DNA of 22,261 nt from Propionivibrio sp. Lineage in GTDB: Bacteria > Pseudomonadota > Gammaproteobacteria > Burkholderiales > Rhodocyclaceae. Shown piece after piece: positions 6,565 through 13,701 of the stretch; position 1 is the stretch's first letter, and the number at the start of each line of letters is the position of its first letter. The notes beneath the pieces were generated by a model. The model was not told the DNA's origin. It ran no database searches and saw nothing but the letters and a program-made list of their open reading frames with translations. Where the stretch lies: assembly GCA_003249625.1 (NCBI GenBank), contig QKII01000088.1:1-22261 (forward strand), read 5' to 3'. The position numbers were made by a program, and so were the translations under genes.

Positions 6565-6978
6565 ATGAAAAAGCGGGCGGGATTCACACTGATCGAGTTG
6601 ATGATTACCGTTGCCGTTATCGGCATTCTGGCTGCGATAGCCTATCCGTCATACTAGGACTACATCCGCCGGAGCAAGCGTGCTTCTGCCAAGGCAGTAT
6701 TGTCTGATCTGGCGAATCGGCAACAGGCATACCTGAACGATAAACGAGCTTACGCAGAGTCGCTATCTGCGCTCGTTCCCTCTTTTTCTCCACCGAGCGA
6801 GATTGGCGCCGACTATCAGTTTGCGGTGACGGCTGATAACACTGCGTCGCCACCCTCATTCAGCGTGACCGCTACGCCGGTCTCTTCGACAATGCTGGCC
6901 GATTCGTGTGGAACGTCGGCTTCGATCCCGTTGGCTTTGTCGCAAGCGGGGGCGCGAACTCCGGCATCTTGTTGGTAG
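6565..6978 (+). pseudogene. pilE: pilE-like type IV pilin, interrupted by an in-frame amber codon
   Basis: The frame begins [13 protein letters not shown], a class III prepilin signal cleaved at Gly6/Phe7 with Glu at mature position 5, followed by the hydrophobic pilin helix ending in AAIAYPSY. Codon 31 is TAG (6655-6657). The same frame then continues as DYIRRSKRASAKAVLSDLANRQQAYL to a normal pilin ending (GARTPASCW), with the Cys pair of the D-loop (DSCGT and ASCW). Read through, it would be 137 residues, typical of PilE-type pilins. Related pilins usually have YPSYQDY or YPSYTDY here, so a CAG-to-TAG change is the simplest explanation. GGGAG at 6552-6556 gives a sound ribosome site. It heads the minor-pilin operon, five bases before fimT. 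It could be a recent pseudogene, a sequencing or assembly error, or a gene read by amber suppression. Confidence 0.85.
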
Positions 6979-6983
6979 ATGCC

Positions 6984-7466
6984 ATGAAAACCAACCGTTG
7001 CACTTCTTCCGCGAAGGTGATGCAAGGTTTCACGCTCGTCGAGTTGATGGTTGTCATCAGTGTTTTGGCGATTCTGGCGACCATTGCCGTTCCGTCGTTC
7101 CAGGAGTTGATTGCGGCGCAACGAGTCAGGGCGGCTGCATCCGCGCTCTATGAGAGCTTGCTACTCGCACGATCCGAAGCAATCAAACGGAATAGCAGCG
7201 TTACCTTGTCGGCAAATTCTACCGATCTCGCGAATGGATGGAGCGTTTTCCTCGCGGACGGCACTACATCGGTGAGAACGCAAGAACCGCTCGGTGCAGT
7301 GACGTTTTCCCCGGCCTCTCCAGCATTGGCGTACACGGCGTTAGGACGGTTATCGGGAGCTACTCAGGACATTATCGTTAGTGCCGCGGGGACGTCGAAA
7401 CAACGGAAAGTCCGTGCCGAAGCTTCCGGCAGAGTGTGTGTGGCTGAAGGAGACGGCTCATGTTGA
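6984..7466 (+). CDS. fimT: Minor pseudopilin FimT / GspH-family
   Basis: A 160-residue prepilin-like protein with a prepilin peptidase site at Gly15/Phe16, the pilin motif GFTLVELMVV with Glu at mature position 5, and a hydrophobic helix. It is followed by AAQRVRAAASALYESLLLARSEAIKRN, the hallmark of the GspH/FimT family. The C-terminal part is a beta-rich globular domain ending CVAEGDGSC. It is expected to sit at the pilus tip or priming complex in the inner membrane and periplasm, and FimT relatives in some bacteria bind DNA for uptake. ATG 6984 is chosen because it follows the pilE-like stop by five bases. Starts at 7017 (GTG) or 7020 (ATG) would give a shorter leader peptide. It overlaps pilV by 7 bases. 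Confidence 0.88.
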   Translation: MKTNRCTSSAKVMQGFTLVELMVVISVLAILATIAVPSFQELIAAQRVRAAASALYESLLLARSEAIKRNSSVTLSANSTDLANGWSVFLADGTTSVRTQEPLGAVTFSPASPALAYTALGRLSGATQDIIVSAAGTSKQRKVRAEASGRVCVAEGDGSC

Positions 7467-8095
7467 ACGGATTCAATGGATTCATGTGTCGATCCTGCAA
7501 TTTTCGAGAGTCGGGCTTTTCGCTTATCGAGGTCTTGGTGACGCTGGTGATTCTTGCCATTGGGCTGCTGGGCCTTAGCGGACTGCAAGCCAAGGTGAGC
7601 ATCATGGAAATGGAGTCCTATCAACGCGCTCAAGCCTTGTCGTTGGTTCAGGACATGGAAATCCGGTTGCGTTCCTCGCGTGGTCTACTCGCCGGCCCGC
7701 TGGCTCCGGTGGCTTCCGGGGGAACGGCAGTTACGACTACGGTCGGTCCTGACGGAGATACGGGGTATACAGGTACGTCGAATTGCGCGACCGAAACCGG
7801 GGCGGAACTTCAGGTCTGCCAATGGGCGGCAGCCATCTCCGGTGCTGCAGAGAGAATTGCAGGCTCCAAGATCGGCGCCATGCTTGGCGCGAGAGGATGT
7901 ATCGTCAGCGTTTCGCCGTCTCAGCTTGATGCGCTGGGTGAATACTACGTGGTCGTCGTATGGCAGGGGTTGGTGGCGACCGCGGATCCCGACGCCGGGA
8001 CCTATGCCGCGAATTGTGCATCGGATAACGATTATGGCACCGGGCTGAGGCGCGCAGCGGTCATGCGTGTTCTGGTCCCGAAACTGGATGCGTAA
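7460..8095 (+). CDS. pilV: Type IV pilus minor pilin PilV
   Basis: A 211-residue protein with a prepilin cleavage site at Gly19/Phe20 (ESGFSLIEVLVTLVILAIGLLGL, Glu at mature position 5) and the PilV-typical sequence that follows (GLSGLQAK, then YQRAQALSLVQDMEIRLRSSR). The C-terminal domain contains several Cys residues that could form disulfides in the periplasm. PilV, PilW and PilX together form the priming and tip complex that carries PilY1. The start has AAGGAG at 7447-7452 and overlaps the fimT stop, which implies translational coupling. The leader before the cleavage site is long for a prepilin (19 residues) and contains two Cys. An internal ATG at codon 9 could shorten it. Confidence 0.9.
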   Translation: MLNGFNGFMCRSCNFRESGFSLIEVLVTLVILAIGLLGLSGLQAKVSIMEMESYQRAQALSLVQDMEIRLRSSRGLLAGPLAPVASGGTAVTTTVGPDGDTGYTGTSNCATETGAELQVCQWAAAISGAAERIAGSKIGAMLGARGCIVSVSPSQLDALGEYYVVVVWQGLVATADPDAGTYAANCASDNDYGTGLRRAAVMRVLVPKLDA

Positions 8096-8098
8096 GAA

Positions 8099-9169
8099 AT
8101 GATCAAGTCACTTCTTCGTCGTTTCGCAGAAAGGCGGTTGGCTGCGTGCTCCTTGTCACCGTCTTCGATCAACCAGCGTGGATTCACCTTGGTCGAGTTG
8201 ATGGTCGCTATCGCCTTGGGGTTGCTGGTACTCGCGGCGCTTTCGGCCCTTTTCGTCAGTACCAGTGCCAATCGAAGAGAAATCGATCGTGCAGCAGGTG
8301 TTCTCGAAAACGGACGCTATGCGTTGTCTGTGCTTCGAAGCGATTTTGCACTCGCCGGCTATTATGGAACGCTTGCTGCGCCTGTCGGGACTGTGGACGC
8401 CGCTTGTTCAAACGACATCGCAGATTGGGACGATTCCCTCTCTTTTCATGTGTGGGGAAGCAATAACGGGGGGAGTGAACTCAGTGGCTGTTTTGCCAGT
8501 AGCTCATTGGCTCCCCGGAAAGCCAGTTCGGATGCCGTAGTCATTCAGCGCGCCAGCACGTGTGTTTCCGGACCGACTGTGGAGACGGGGTGCGAGCCTC
8601 GAATCAGCAGCGGCAGCGAGGCGTATATTCAGGTTTCGGAATGTGGTGCTGAGTATGCCGGGAGCGCCAAACCGTTTACCGTATATCTTGGTAACTCGGG
8701 CACGGCAACAACATGGAATAAGCGTGTTGTGGGAGGTGTGACTTGTACTACAGACGGGTCTGCGCCGATTCGTCGCTTCTACAAGAGCCTGTACTACGTC
8801 GATACGTCAAATAATCTTGTCCGTGCCGACATGGTCGCCGCGGCAACGGCCAGTACGCCGCCAGCTTATACGGTCACTACGCTTGCGGAAGGCATCGAGA
8901 ACATCCAGTTTCAATATGGCTTCGATACCAACAATGATGGGACCGCCGATGAATTTGGACAGTCTCCGCCCGGTGGTTACACGTGGAGCGACGCGATGGG
9001 GGTCAGGGTCTGGGTTATGGCGCGGGCACCTACAGCGACACCGGGCTACTCGAACGACAAACAACTTGTCATGGACGACTATTCGGTAACACCGAGCGAC
9101 TCGTTCAAGCGGCATGTCTTTTCAAGCTACATCGGCTTCGTCAATGCTTCCGGAAGGAGATTCCAATGA
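8099..9169 (+). CDS. pilW: Type IV pilus minor pilin PilW
   Basis: A 356-residue protein with cleavage at Gly28/Phe29 (QRGFTLVELMVAIALGLLVLAAL), then SANRREIDRAAGVLENGRYALSVLRSDFALAGYYG, the signature of PilW. A large Cys-containing periplasmic domain follows (for example DAACSNDI, LSGCFASS, TGCEPRI, VSECGAEYAG), with an EGIENIQFQYGFDTNNDGTADEF stretch typical of PilW C-termini. The start is three bases after the pilV stop. The last bases overlap the pilX start in an ATGA junction, so the genes are translated as a unit. By family knowledge it couples PilV to PilX in the pilus tip complex. Confidence 0.9.
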   Translation: MIKSLLRRFAERRLAACSLSPSSINQRGFTLVELMVAIALGLLVLAALSALFVSTSANRREIDRAAGVLENGRYALSVLRSDFALAGYYGTLAAPVGTVDAACSNDIADWDDSLSFHVWGSNNGGSELSGCFASSSLAPRKASSDAVVIQRASTCVSGPTVETGCEPRISSGSEAYIQVSECGAEYAGSAKPFTVYLGNSGTATTWNKRVVGGVTCTTDGSAPIRRFYKSLYYVDTSNNLVRADMVAAATASTPPAYTVTTLAEGIENIQFQYGFDTNNDGTADEFGQSPPGGYTWSDAMGVRVWVMARAPTATPGYSNDKQLVMDDYSVTPSDSFKRHVFSSYIGFVNASGRRFQ

Positions 9170-9747
9170 TCGAGCCCCGCTTGTACCGACGTCAAGTCGG
9201 AGCCACGTTGATCGTGGGCCTGATCATGCTGATCTTGATGACGCTGATCGCACTGTCGGCCTTCCGGCTTTCAAACACCAATCTCAAGATTGTCGGGAAC
9301 GAGCAAATCCGCAACGAAGCCGAGTCCGCCGCCGTCTATGCGTTCGATGCTGCAGCGAACTCGCCGACGTTTGCGTCGGCAACGGGCGCGACAACCACAA
9401 CGGTCAACGTCGGCATGGCCAATTACAACGTTACGATCAGCAAGCCCGACTGCAAACGCTATCGCGTGATTCCGAAATCCGAGCTGGTTACCTCGTCGGG
9501 AGGGTTGCCTGCCGTTGCGCCAAACGACGTTGCGTGTTTTACGGGTTCGAGTTCTTCGCCTCTGACGATCGTTAACGCGACCTCGGTTGCCTCAGAAGGG
9601 GATTCGTTGTGTGCCGCTACGCTTTGGGAGTTGCAGGCGAGCGTTGTTCCCGCGGCGTCGGCTGTTAACACCGGTGTCATGCTGAATATGGCGGAGGGGT
9701 TGGAACAGCGATTGACGGTCCCGGATGCCCAGACAGCCTGCCAATAA
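9166..9747 (+). CDS. pilX: Type IV pilus assembly protein PilX
   Basis: A 193-residue protein with a PilX N-terminal domain: QVGATLIVGLIMLILMTLIALSAFRLS, cleavage likely at Gly12/Ala13, and no Glu at mature position 5. The stretch EQIRNEAESAAVYAFDAAANSP then matches the PilX/GspK-like pattern of a membrane helix followed by N-E-A-E. The C-terminal half has paired Cys residues. The start overlaps the pilW stop by four bases (ATGA) with a strong GGAAGGAG site just upstream, which overrides the longer open frame starting at 8983. The protein belongs to the minor-pilin tip complex that presents PilY1. Confidence 0.87.
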   Translation: MIEPRLYRRQVGATLIVGLIMLILMTLIALSAFRLSNTNLKIVGNEQIRNEAESAAVYAFDAAANSPTFASATGATTTTVNVGMANYNVTISKPDCKRYRVIPKSELVTSSGGLPAVAPNDVACFTGSSSSPLTIVNATSVASEGDSLCAATLWELQASVVPAASAVNTGVMLNMAEGLEQRLTVPDAQTACQ

Positions 9748-9769
9748 TTTTCGTATCGTGCGCCAACTC

Positions 9770-9842
9770 AGGAGAGTCGCCATGACGCATATTCGCAAGA
9801 GATCTTTGCCCATCGTTTTCGCGATGCTGGCAGGTTGTGCTT
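9770..9842 (+). other. Ribosome site and signal-peptide segment of pilY1 in the wrong frame
   Basis: AGGAGA (9770-9775) lies six bases before ATG 9782, which opens MTHIRKRSLPIVFAMLAG, a good bacterial signal peptide. This frame runs on as CASRHRPLRFG and stops at 9970. The PilY1 body is in another frame, so one extra base, or two missing bases, separates the signal peptide from it near 9830-9842. The LAGC string looks like a lipobox but may be created by the frame break. Confidence 0.65.
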
Positions 9843-12800
9843 CAAGACATCGACCTCTACGTTTCGGGAAGTTCGACACAGAATGCTCCCAAGGTCCTTA
9901 TGCTTCTGGACAATACGTCCAACTGGGCGCAGGCGGGCTGGGACCGCGCCGACGCGTTGGCTGCTTGTAATGGAGATACGACCTGTCAAGGGTACGTCGC
10001 CCAGATATTTGGCACGAATACGTCGCTGAAGCAAGGGCAGGTCGAGGCGGCAGCGATCAAGCTGGTCCTCAACGAACTCGTCTGTAACAACACGAGTACT
10101 CCGATCGATGTTAACGTCGGGCTTGAGTTTCTTGCGCCGGAAAAGGGGGCGAATGGAAACAGCCAGATTCTGTCCGGGTATATCCGCCGTGCCATTTCGC
10201 CGCTGACCGCGACAAATTGCGCGAATATCATCAGCGATCTTGACTCCATTATCGCCAACATCAATTCTCCAGCTTTCAAGGCCGCTTCGAGTGCCTCGTA
10301 TGGAGAGGCACTTTTCGAGGCGTTCAAGTATTTCGGCGGTTACACGGACCCGAAACGCGCGATCAACGATTCGCCGACGACGGCGAATGATGGCCAGGGG
10401 ACGCCAATTAGCCGGGGGGCGTTTGGTCCCCAACGCTACACCGATCATATCTTGTACGCCGATGAGTATGCATTCAAGGATGGAGACAAGATAGCCGGCC
10501 TATATAGCAGCCCAATCGACAGCACCAATGCATGCGGTAAGAATTACATCATCTTTGTCGGCAACAACTGGCCGAATGCCGACAATTCGAGTCTGCTTAC
10601 CGGACTGAACAATACCTCGGCTACGCCGGACTGCTGTGCGGGCAGCAACGTCAACTCGCATCGCCTCGGCGACGTGTGGACAAAGTTTCTCGCGACGACC
10701 GACGTCAGCAGCGTCATCGACCAGCAACCGGTCTTTACCTTCGCGGTAAATATCTACGCGCCGGGAACGACACAGAATAGTACCTGGCAGAACCAGAAGA
10801 AACTGCTCCAGTCGATGGCTGTGAATGGGGGGACGGGCGCCGCTGGGTACTACGAAGTCGACGGCAATCTGAAAAAGTTGATTGACGGTATCAAGGATAT
10901 TTTCCTGTCAATCGCTGCAACGAACAGCGTGTTTGCCTCGGCCTCATTGCCCGTGAGCGTAAATACCCAGGGGACCTATCTGAACCAGGTCTTCGTCGGC
11001 ATGTTCCGGCCCAATGCGTTGGCCTATCAGAGGTGGAACGGGAACCTAAAACAGTACAAGTTCGCGGCCAATACGGCAGGCGATGTCTATATGGCCGACG
11101 CAAACAACAATGCGGCGATTGATACGGCGACGACAGGTTTTGTCCGTCAGTGTGCTGTCAGCTTCTGGGATGCCGATACGAGCAACTGGCCGGTTAGCGG
11201 AACTGCCTACTGGAATCGGGTGCCTACCAGCGAGACACCAGAGAATGGATGCACGACGCCGCCGAGTGATGGTGTAAACACCGTTTTCTCTCCATATTCC
11301 GACTGGCCGGACGGTAACCTCGTTGAAAAGGGCGGGGCAGGGCTGTGGCTGCGTAAACAGATTTGCGGCACCGGTCAATCGCCGACTTATTGCGGTCGGC
11401 TTATCAAGAGTTGCGCGACGACGGACTGTTCGTCTCTGGTCGACTTCACGTCGAGCAATATCACCTCGCTCTCCGCCAGCCTCGTTAACTGGGTTGCCGG
11501 CGGCAATTTGGGGGACGGTCCTCCCAGCGTGACCGGGAGTCTCTACCAGTTCTATAACGAGACGACACAAAGCCCGCCGACGGATGGTTTGTCCGCTTCA
11601 CAGTCCTACACGCGCCCGACCGTGCACGGCGATGTCGTACACTCGCGACCTCTTGCCATCAACTACGGTACCGGAACCACTGACGATATCGTCGTTTTCT
11701 ACGGATCCGGGGACGGCATGCTGCATGCGATTGACGGGAATCGCACTTCGTCTCCCGCGGGCACGACGCCGGGGCGGGAACTCTGGGCGTTCGTCGCTCC
11801 GGAGTTTTTCCCGAAATTCGCTCGCCTGAAGGAGAACAGCCCGAAAGTGGCTTATCCGACGGTAACGGATACCCCCGCACCCACGCCGCGCGATTACTTC
11901 TTTGATGGCTCGATCGGTGCCTATCAGGAGCGCGACAGCGCGGGTGCCGTATCGAAACTCTGGCTTTTCCCGTCGATGCGTCGTGGCGGTCGAATGATTT
12001 ACGCTTTCGACGCGACGACGCGGCCGGCAGGTACGGAGGGGAGCGCCCCGACGTACAAGTGGAAATTCGGTTGTCCAACCTCGAGCGATACCGGTTGCTC
12101 ATCTGGATCGGGGGTCTCCAACATTGGCCAGACATGGTCGACGCCACGAATCATGCGGCTTAAGGGTGATTCGACAATCTACCTCGTATTTGGCGCCGGT
12201 TACGACACGTGTGAGGATGTGGACGATCAGGTGAACGGTGCCGGGAAGTGCGGTGCAAATACGAAAGGGCAGGGGATCTTCGTGCTGAATGCCGATACAG
12301 GTGTAGTCGTGAGATACATCGATCTGGCAAGTTTCGATGGATCTGTGGTCGCCGGGCGGGTGATTGCCGACGTTACGCCGGTAGATGTCAACCTTGATGG
12401 CTATACGGACTATATCTACGCAGGTGATACGCGAGGGAATCTGTGGCGCATCAACATGAGTTCCGGAACGGGTTATGTCGGTCTGTCATCCGCCAACTGG
12501 GCTCCCCAGCGCCTTGCCTATCTGGCCGACTGGAGCGCTACGGCCACGGCGCGCAAGGTCATGTATTCAGCCGACGTCATAACTTTGGGGTCGGTGAATC
12601 TGGTTCTTGTGGGCACTGGTGATCGCGAGCATCCGCTTGGTACGAGCGCAGCGGCAACGGTACGGAACCGTTTCTACGGCATTTACGACACCTATGGTTC
12701 AACTCCTTCGGCAATCAACGGTAATGATTGTGATGCCTCAGGAGACAACTTGCTGACTTCTGGATGTTCCTTGGTAGATGTGACCGACACCAGTCAGGAT

Positions 12801-13229
12801 TATTCGTCGATGCCGGTTGGGGCGAAGGGCTGGGTCTTGAAGCTTTACTCCGAAGACAGCACGACCAAGGAACAAGTCATCACTACCCCGGTAACGACGG
12901 GCGGTGTCACCTATTTCAGCACGTTCCAGCCGACGGACCCGGCCGCGTCAGCCAACCAATGCTCCAATCTTGGAACTGCGCGAGGCTACGCCGTCAATTT
13001 CCTTACGGGGGGGCTGCGCACCGGCGATACATCGCGATGGTCGGAATTCGCCGGGGGTGGATTTGCACCGTCACCTGTCGCCGGGGTTGTCAGGCTTGAT
13101 GATGGGACGCTGGTGCCATTTATCCTGGGTGGAAAGGGGGGGTCGGCTCTGGAAGCGGGGAAGGTACCGATCAGCATCAAGCCAACGAGGAAGCAAGTGT
13201 ATAGATATAAGAAGATTGACTCCAAATAG
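9837..13229 (+). CDS. pilY1: Type IV pilus tip-associated protein PilY1 (N-terminus frame-broken)
   Basis: A large secreted or pilus-tip protein, 1130 residues from the first in-frame start (GTG 9837, no ribosome site). The intended start is probably ATG 9782 in another frame, which supplies the signal peptide. The mature start DIDLYVSGSS and VLMLLDNTSNW (Asp25) correspond to the N-terminal von Willebrand A-like region, with a degenerate metal site. The C-terminal third is the PilY1 beta-propeller domain: GSGDGMLHAIDG, a GGRMIYAFDAT strand, FGAGYDTCED, and the calcium-binding loop DVNLDGYTD (Asp850 to Asp858) followed by YIYAGDTRGNLWRINM. By family knowledge, PilY1 controls pilus extension and retraction, adhesion and surface sensing in a calcium-dependent way. 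It is last in the operon, 34 bases after pilX, and is followed by a strong terminator. Without the signal peptide it would not be exported. Confidence 0.9.
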   Translation: MLQDIDLYVSGSSTQNAPKVLMLLDNTSNWAQAGWDRADALAACNGDTTCQGYVAQIFGTNTSLKQGQVEAAAIKLVLNELVCNNTSTPIDVNVGLEFLAPEKGANGNSQILSGYIRRAISPLTATNCANIISDLDSIIANINSPAFKAASSASYGEALFEAFKYFGGYTDPKRAINDSPTTANDGQGTPISRGAFGPQRYTDHILYADEYAFKDGDKIAGLYSSPIDSTNACGKNYIIFVGNNWPNADNSSLLTGLNNTSATPDCCAGSNVNSHRLGDVWTKFLATTDVSSVIDQQPVFTFAVNIYAPGTTQNSTWQNQKKLLQSMAVNGGTGAAGYYEVDGNLKKLIDGIKDIFLSIAATNSVFASASLPVSVNTQGTYLNQVFVGMFRPNALAYQRWNGNLKQYKFAANTAGDVYMADANNNAAIDTATTGFVRQCAVSFWDADTSNWPVSGTAYWNRVPTSETPENGCTTPPSDGVNTVFSPYSDWPDGNLVEKGGAGLWLRKQICGTGQSPTYCGRLIKSCATTDCSSLVDFTSSNITSLSASLVNWVAGGNLGDGPPSVTGSLYQFYNETTQSPPTDGLSASQSYTRPTVHGDVVHSRPLAINYGTGTTDDIVVFYGSGDGMLHAIDGNRTSSPAGTTPGRELWAFVAPEFFPKFARLKENSPKVAYPTVTDTPAPTPRDYFFDGSIGAYQERDSAGAVSKLWLFPSMRRGGRMIYAFDATTRPAGTEGSAPTYKWKFGCPTSSDTGCSSGSGVSNIGQTWSTPRIMRLKGDSTIYLVFGAGYDTCEDVDDQVNGAGKCGANTKGQGIFVLNADTGVVVRYIDLASFDGSVVAGRVIADVTPVDVNLDGYTDYIYAGDTRGNLWRINMSSGTGYVGLSSANWAPQRLAYLADWSATATARKVMYSADVITLGSVNLVLVGTGDREHPLGTSAAATVRNRFYGIYDTYGSTPSAINGNDCDASGDNLLTSGCSLVDVTDTSQDYSSMPVGAKGWVLKLYSEDSTTKEQVITTPVTTGGVTYFSTFQPTDPAASANQCSNLGTARGYAVNFLTGGLRTGDTSRWSEFAGGGFAPSPVAGVVRLDDGTLVPFILGGKGGSALEAGKVPISIKPTRKQVYRYKKIDSK

Positions 13230-13313
13230 GGCTGGGCCAGGCAGACTGTTCTTGCTTGCATAAGAGAGAACTGACTTGTCTTTACCGTGGTCGAGGGTAT
13301 TTCTTCGAATATA

Positions 13314-13344
13314 CAAAACCGCGCTGTCAGCGCGGTTTTGTTTT
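13314..13344 (+). terminator. Intrinsic terminator of the pilus operon
   Basis: CAAAACCGCGCT (13314-13325) and AGCGCGGTTTTG (13329-13340) form a perfect 12-base-pair stem with a three-base loop, followed by TTTT. It lies 85 bases after the pilY1 stop. Confidence 0.9.
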
Positions 13345-13476
13345 GTACGGTCATCAGCTATTGTCCGGATGGCCCTGTAAGGATTTCGCTGGACGTTTTT
13401 GCCGGTTCTGGTAGTAGAATGCTTCGTTCCTAAGCGTCAGATTGTTGTTCCATATTCGCACAAGATTGTTTGTGCC

Positions 13477-13494
13477 CGAAAACTCCGAAAACTC
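13477..13494 (+). repeat. Tandem 9-mer CGAAAACTC x2
   Basis: CGAAAACTC is repeated head to tail without spacing (13477-13485, 13486-13494), just after the inverted repeat at 13458-13474. It could be a protein-binding site, or chance. Confidence 0.6.
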
Positions 13495-13509
13495 AGATAC
13501 GGAGGCGGT

Positions 13510-13671
13510 ATGGTCAGGGTGTGCTTCACTGGCGGGTCGATTCGAGTCTCTGCTGCAACGGCAGTGGCGATGCCGTTTGTTTTGCCTTGCGGTAGCCGTG
13601 AGGTGTTTCTTTCCCTTTTGTTGTGTCGTTTGGTTCCGAGCAAACCGGAAGGCGTTCGCCTGCCCGGTTGA
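13510..13671 (+). CDS. Possible small leader ORF upstream of the oxidoreductase operon
   Basis: A 53-codon frame (MVRVCFTGGSIRVSAATAVAM...) starts at ATG 13510 with GGAGG at 13501-13505, a strong but closely spaced ribosome site. Its stop (13669-13671) coincides with the end of a hairpin and lies 30 bases before the next gene. I recognise no family. The coding signal is weak and an overlapping frame is also open. It may be a regulatory leader or not translated at all. Confidence 0.25.
   Translation: MVRVCFTGGSIRVSAATAVAMPFVLPCGSREVFLSLLLCRLVPSKPEGVRLPG
13643..13669 (+). promoter_or_regulatory. Hairpin in the leader of the oxidoreductase operon
   Basis: AACCGG (13643-13648) pairs with CCGGTT (13664-13669). 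Inside it, AGGCG (13650-13654) pairs with CGCCT (13657-13661). Only a small internal loop separates the two stems. No T-run follows, so it is more likely a processing or regulatory hairpin than a terminator. Confidence 0.55.
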
Positions 13672-13687
13672 ATTTCCCAACCTTCAT

Positions 13688-13699
13688 TTGGATATCCAA
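13688..13699. promoter_or_regulatory. 12-base palindrome over the translation start region
   Basis: TTGGATATCCAA is a perfect palindrome ending two bases before ATG 13702, where a ribosome binding site would be expected; no strong Shine-Dalgarno sequence is present. It may be an operator or a translation-control element. Confidence 0.4.
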
Positions 13700-13701
13700 C
13701 C

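Larger units (their letters stand above)
13345..13701. other. Leader/promoter region of the 2-oxoacid oxidoreductase operon
   Basis: This stretch of 357 bases contains an inverted repeat GCACAA-N6-TTGTGC (13458-13474), a tandem 9-mer, a short reading frame with a good ribosome site, a hairpin and a 12-base palindrome at the gene start. The main ones are listed separately. No clear sigma70 or sigma54 promoter could be chosen by eye. Confidence 0.5.

Noticed and set aside
6441..6707. 88-residue plus-strand gene before and across the pilin start
   Set aside because: It runs out of frame through the conserved pilin N-terminus (FTLIEL), so the overlapping pilin frame is the real one.
9782..9970. 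Independent 62-residue lipoprotein with an LAGC lipobox
   Set aside because: After the signal peptide the sequence is an out-of-frame reading of the PilY1 body. The ribosome site and signal peptide are better explained as the start of pilY1.
13398..13399. Sigma70 promoter TTGCCG/TAGAAT near 13398-13421
   Set aside because: The spacing between the boxes is about 10-11 bases, too short for sigma70.
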